64,000 bases of DNA from Dermatophagoides farinae (taxonomy: Eukaryota > Arthropoda > Arachnida > Sarcoptiformes > Pyroglyphidae), in assembly GCF_024713945.1 (NCBI RefSeq), contig NC_134686.1:2504001-2568000 (forward strand), given 5' to 3'. Under the pieces are notes generated by a model. That model was not told the DNA's origin. It ran no database searches and saw only the letters and a program-made list of their open reading frames with translations. Shown piece by piece: positions 61,652 through 64,000 of this stretch (within the stretch, counting starts at the first letter, position 1; the number at the start of each line of letters is the position of its first letter). The translations under genes and the position numbers were made by a program.

Positions 61652-64000
61652 TTTTCAGCCTTTTTTCATGCCTAATGGATAGAAAAAAAAACTTTAAAAT
61701 GGAAATTTATAAATTGTTTATTCAAATACTTACTTACTCACATACACACATGCTGTGGATTATTGTGGTCACTGGCTATTATTACATAAACTTAACCGAT
61801 TTAATGGTGGTGGTGGTAGCCACAAAATTAGAATCAAAACCGAATTTTCAATGAATCAAATTCGAATGAATTTACATTTTAAACTTGTAGCAAAAGAAAA
61901 CAAATTTGATGATGATCATCATGATGACGATGATGATTGTTAGTGAATCAAATTGATTAATGATTGATTTATAGATTTTTGATCAATATTGAACAATTGC
62001 ATTTCATTGATGATGATGATGATGATGATAATGATGAGTGTGTGAATTAAATAGATTCGGTTGGTTGAGAATCAATTCTATTGATGATTGACCTTAAAAA
62101 ATGGCTAAACAAATAAATTTCATCTTTGTTTCTTCAAGGCATTTTTAGGCCAATGATGATGATGATGATAATGATGACAGGAATTTGATTGGATTCATCT
62201 TCATTGTGTGTGTGTGTGTGTGCGTGTGTGACTGTGAATGTTTACTTTAATCATTTCCGAGTTGAACCAAAGAAAAGATTTTGATAATTTCAAAAAAAAT
62301 GGCTTGAGTTGAAAATAGATGACGATGATAGAACAGAAGACCACCACAATCGATTTTATCGAAAAATAGTTACATATATAGTTTGTGTTTGTTTCTTCGT
62401 TATATAAAAAAAAATTCTCAAGATAGGTTTTCATCACACCATTTAACGGTAAACACAATTAATTGGTGATGATGATGATTCGGTTCGCTTGATGATTGGT
62501 GGAAAATATATTTTTTTTTTCATCGATTATCAACAACAACCATTATTGTGATTATATGAAATATAATAATATATCAAGCACGACCAATACAAATTCGAAT
62601 TAGGAACAATCAATCAATCATTTTTTTTGATTATTTGATTATGAATAATTTTTTTTTTTGTATACAAGCAAGTAGATCGATAAGTTTTAGATTTTTTGAT
62701 TTGATTTTTGCTAAAAAAATGCAATGCAATCAATAATTATTTGTTTTTATATCCAATCCGTCCATTTTGTTGTCGGTAATTTTATTCATTTTTCAAGGTT
62801 GAAAATCTTTTTAAAGATGCATGATGAAGGTTTCTTTTTTCACCCAAATGACAAGGTAGTTGCGAACGAATTAAAGATGAATTTATATATATGGTATCAT
62901 GAAAAAAAAACAAACAACAATCGTCATCATGATGATGATGATAATCCTAAGATCATGATTTAGACCTAGATTCATTTCTTCATTCATATATTTCACATTC
63001 ATTCAGCCGTTTGTTGTGGTTATATGTGAGTCATCATGATGATGATGATGATGATGATGATTAAAATAGCCAAAAATTGATACAAGAAATGCATATTAAC
63101 ATGAGCATGATAACAGTGGTTAACGGTCATGATTTATCGTAACCATATATCAGACGATCGAATCAAGTTTTATTTCAACCTGTAAAAAATCCACATATAG
63201 ATAGATTTTCGAAGGAAACAATATGACGAAATCATTTATATTCAGCAAAGGTTGAAACCAGTGTAACTTTCACAGCCAATGTAAGAAAAAAAAAACGAAA
63301 ACTTATTTTTTTTTTACCACGGATCTTATTATTATTTCAAAATTCGATTCACCTAGATCGATGGGTAAGTAAAAATAATAAATGACCATCATCATCATCA
63401 TCATTATCATCATACCTTGGTTCAATATGAACGAAAAAAAGAATTTCGGTAAATCGTAACCGGTAAATATACAGATAATTCGAATGAGAATTTTGTTTTG
63501 ATTTTCGAACACATCGATTACCGTCATATGATTGATTTCCTTATATAAATGCTAATCACATATATATACAATGTGTACTGATTTACATTTTTTGTTTTTT
63601 TTTTTAATCAGACAAAATTCAAAATAAACTCGAAAATAAAAAAAAGGTGATGATTTATAATGATGACGGTGATGATGATGAGAACTAATTTTGCATAAGA
63701 TAAATATCATCATGATAATAATGATGATAATAAGGTGAAAATTAATATATCAAAAAAAAAAAGATGTCATCTACTTAATGAAAAGCTCATTATATTCTTT
63801 GTATTTATGCGCAAGCGTAAAACGAAAATCTTTATTAATTATATATTCAGAAGCGGATTCTTTGTTCTTATTATTTTTTTTGGCGGTCATTTTTCTTGAG
63901 CTCATTCTTTTTTTTTTGTTTGTTTGTTCCGAACGATAATAATAAAATGATGATGATAAAAGAAAAGAAATCTGTGTGTGTGTGTGTGTGACCATTCAAG

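Larger units (their letters stand above)
51979..64000. other. 12-kb region without a supported gene
   Basis: Very AT-rich with many GAT/ATC, GT/CA and GTT repeats; homopolymers such as poly-T at 54111-54131 and poly-A at 56335-56358; (CAGT)n near 59966-59988. Features of note are listed separately: a GCGCCATCTA motif at 54846, an eroded MITE at 57150-57300, and two short minus-strand ATG-to-donor segments at 59097-59132 and 61625-61651. TATCGATA-like palindromes occur at 52414-52421 and 56558-56580. It may be a large 5' intron or regulatory region of DLGAP, or an intron of a gene beyond the window. Open frames here (for example 54985-55206 or 63771-63995) show no recognisable domain. Confidence 0.5.

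Noticed and set aside
63771-63995. 74-codon minus-strand frame at the window end
   Set aside because: The N-terminal half is (CA)n and T-rich translation; the Lys-rich end has no recognised family. It could be a terminal exon, but support is too thin.
1-64000. tRNA, rRNA, CRISPR array, retrotransposon or viral genes
   Set aside because: No B-box-like tRNA signature, no spaced repeat array and no reverse transcriptase or integrase motifs were seen on either strand; a covariance-model search would be needed to exclude small RNAs.

Overview
This window looks like the nuclear genome of a small arthropod with a compact, AT-rich genome. An acariform (astigmatan) mite of the dust-mite/scab-mite type is my best guess. 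The reasons are introns mostly of 60-80 bp with plain GT-AG ends, tightly packed genes on both strands, long A/T homopolymers, and trinucleotide GAT/ATC repeats everywhere. The coding content is ordinary bilaterian (LAR receptor phosphatase, PPIP5K, eIF2B delta, DLGAP, FAIM, TDP2). The species assignment is inference. No rRNA, tRNA, CRISPR or viral gene was recognised.

Layout. 1-3731: no gene seen. 3732-5319 (+): TDP2 with a freshly duplicated UBA exon. 5733-7225 (+): SLC25A39/40-type mitochondrial carrier. 7486-8269 (-): FAIM. 8526-9345 (-): Gdown1/POLR2M-like. 9636-10118 (-): parvulin PIN4. 10416-11387 (+): unrecognised acidic protein. 12133-17946 (+): the most unusual gene, a 13-exon model joining a Neuralized (NHR) domain, a Roc GTPase-like domain, a COR domain and a TIR domain, and ending in a CaaX-like tetrapeptide. 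19873-33634 (+): a complete LAR-type receptor tyrosine phosphatase (3 Ig, 9 FN3, TM, two PTP domains; 13 exons, 2134 aa). 35319-36602 (+): ankyrin-repeat/SOCS-box protein. 36688-37802 (-): Yip1-family protein with a frameshift. 38123-43949 (+): PPIP5K with a one-base frameshift. 44701-46480 (+): 11-finger C2H2 protein. 46520-46661: hAT-type MITE with a perfect 8-bp target duplication. 46930-48602 (+): EIF2B4. 48911-51963 (-): DLGAP/GKAP scaffold. 51979-64000: about 12 kb with no supported gene, probably regulatory or intronic, holding an eroded MITE and two weak candidate 5' exons.

The genes do not form one pathway. The 3.7-11.4 kb cluster is housekeeping (DNA repair, mitochondrial transport, apoptosis control, transcription, protein folding). 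LAR and DLGAP are both synaptic. The NHR-Roc-COR-TIR protein is the candidate for an undescribed signalling or innate-defence system.

Exon models were built by eye from splice signals. Reading phase closes for every multi-exon gene except PPIP5K, which carries exactly one surplus base, and the YIPF gene, which lacks one; these look like assembly indels or real lesions.
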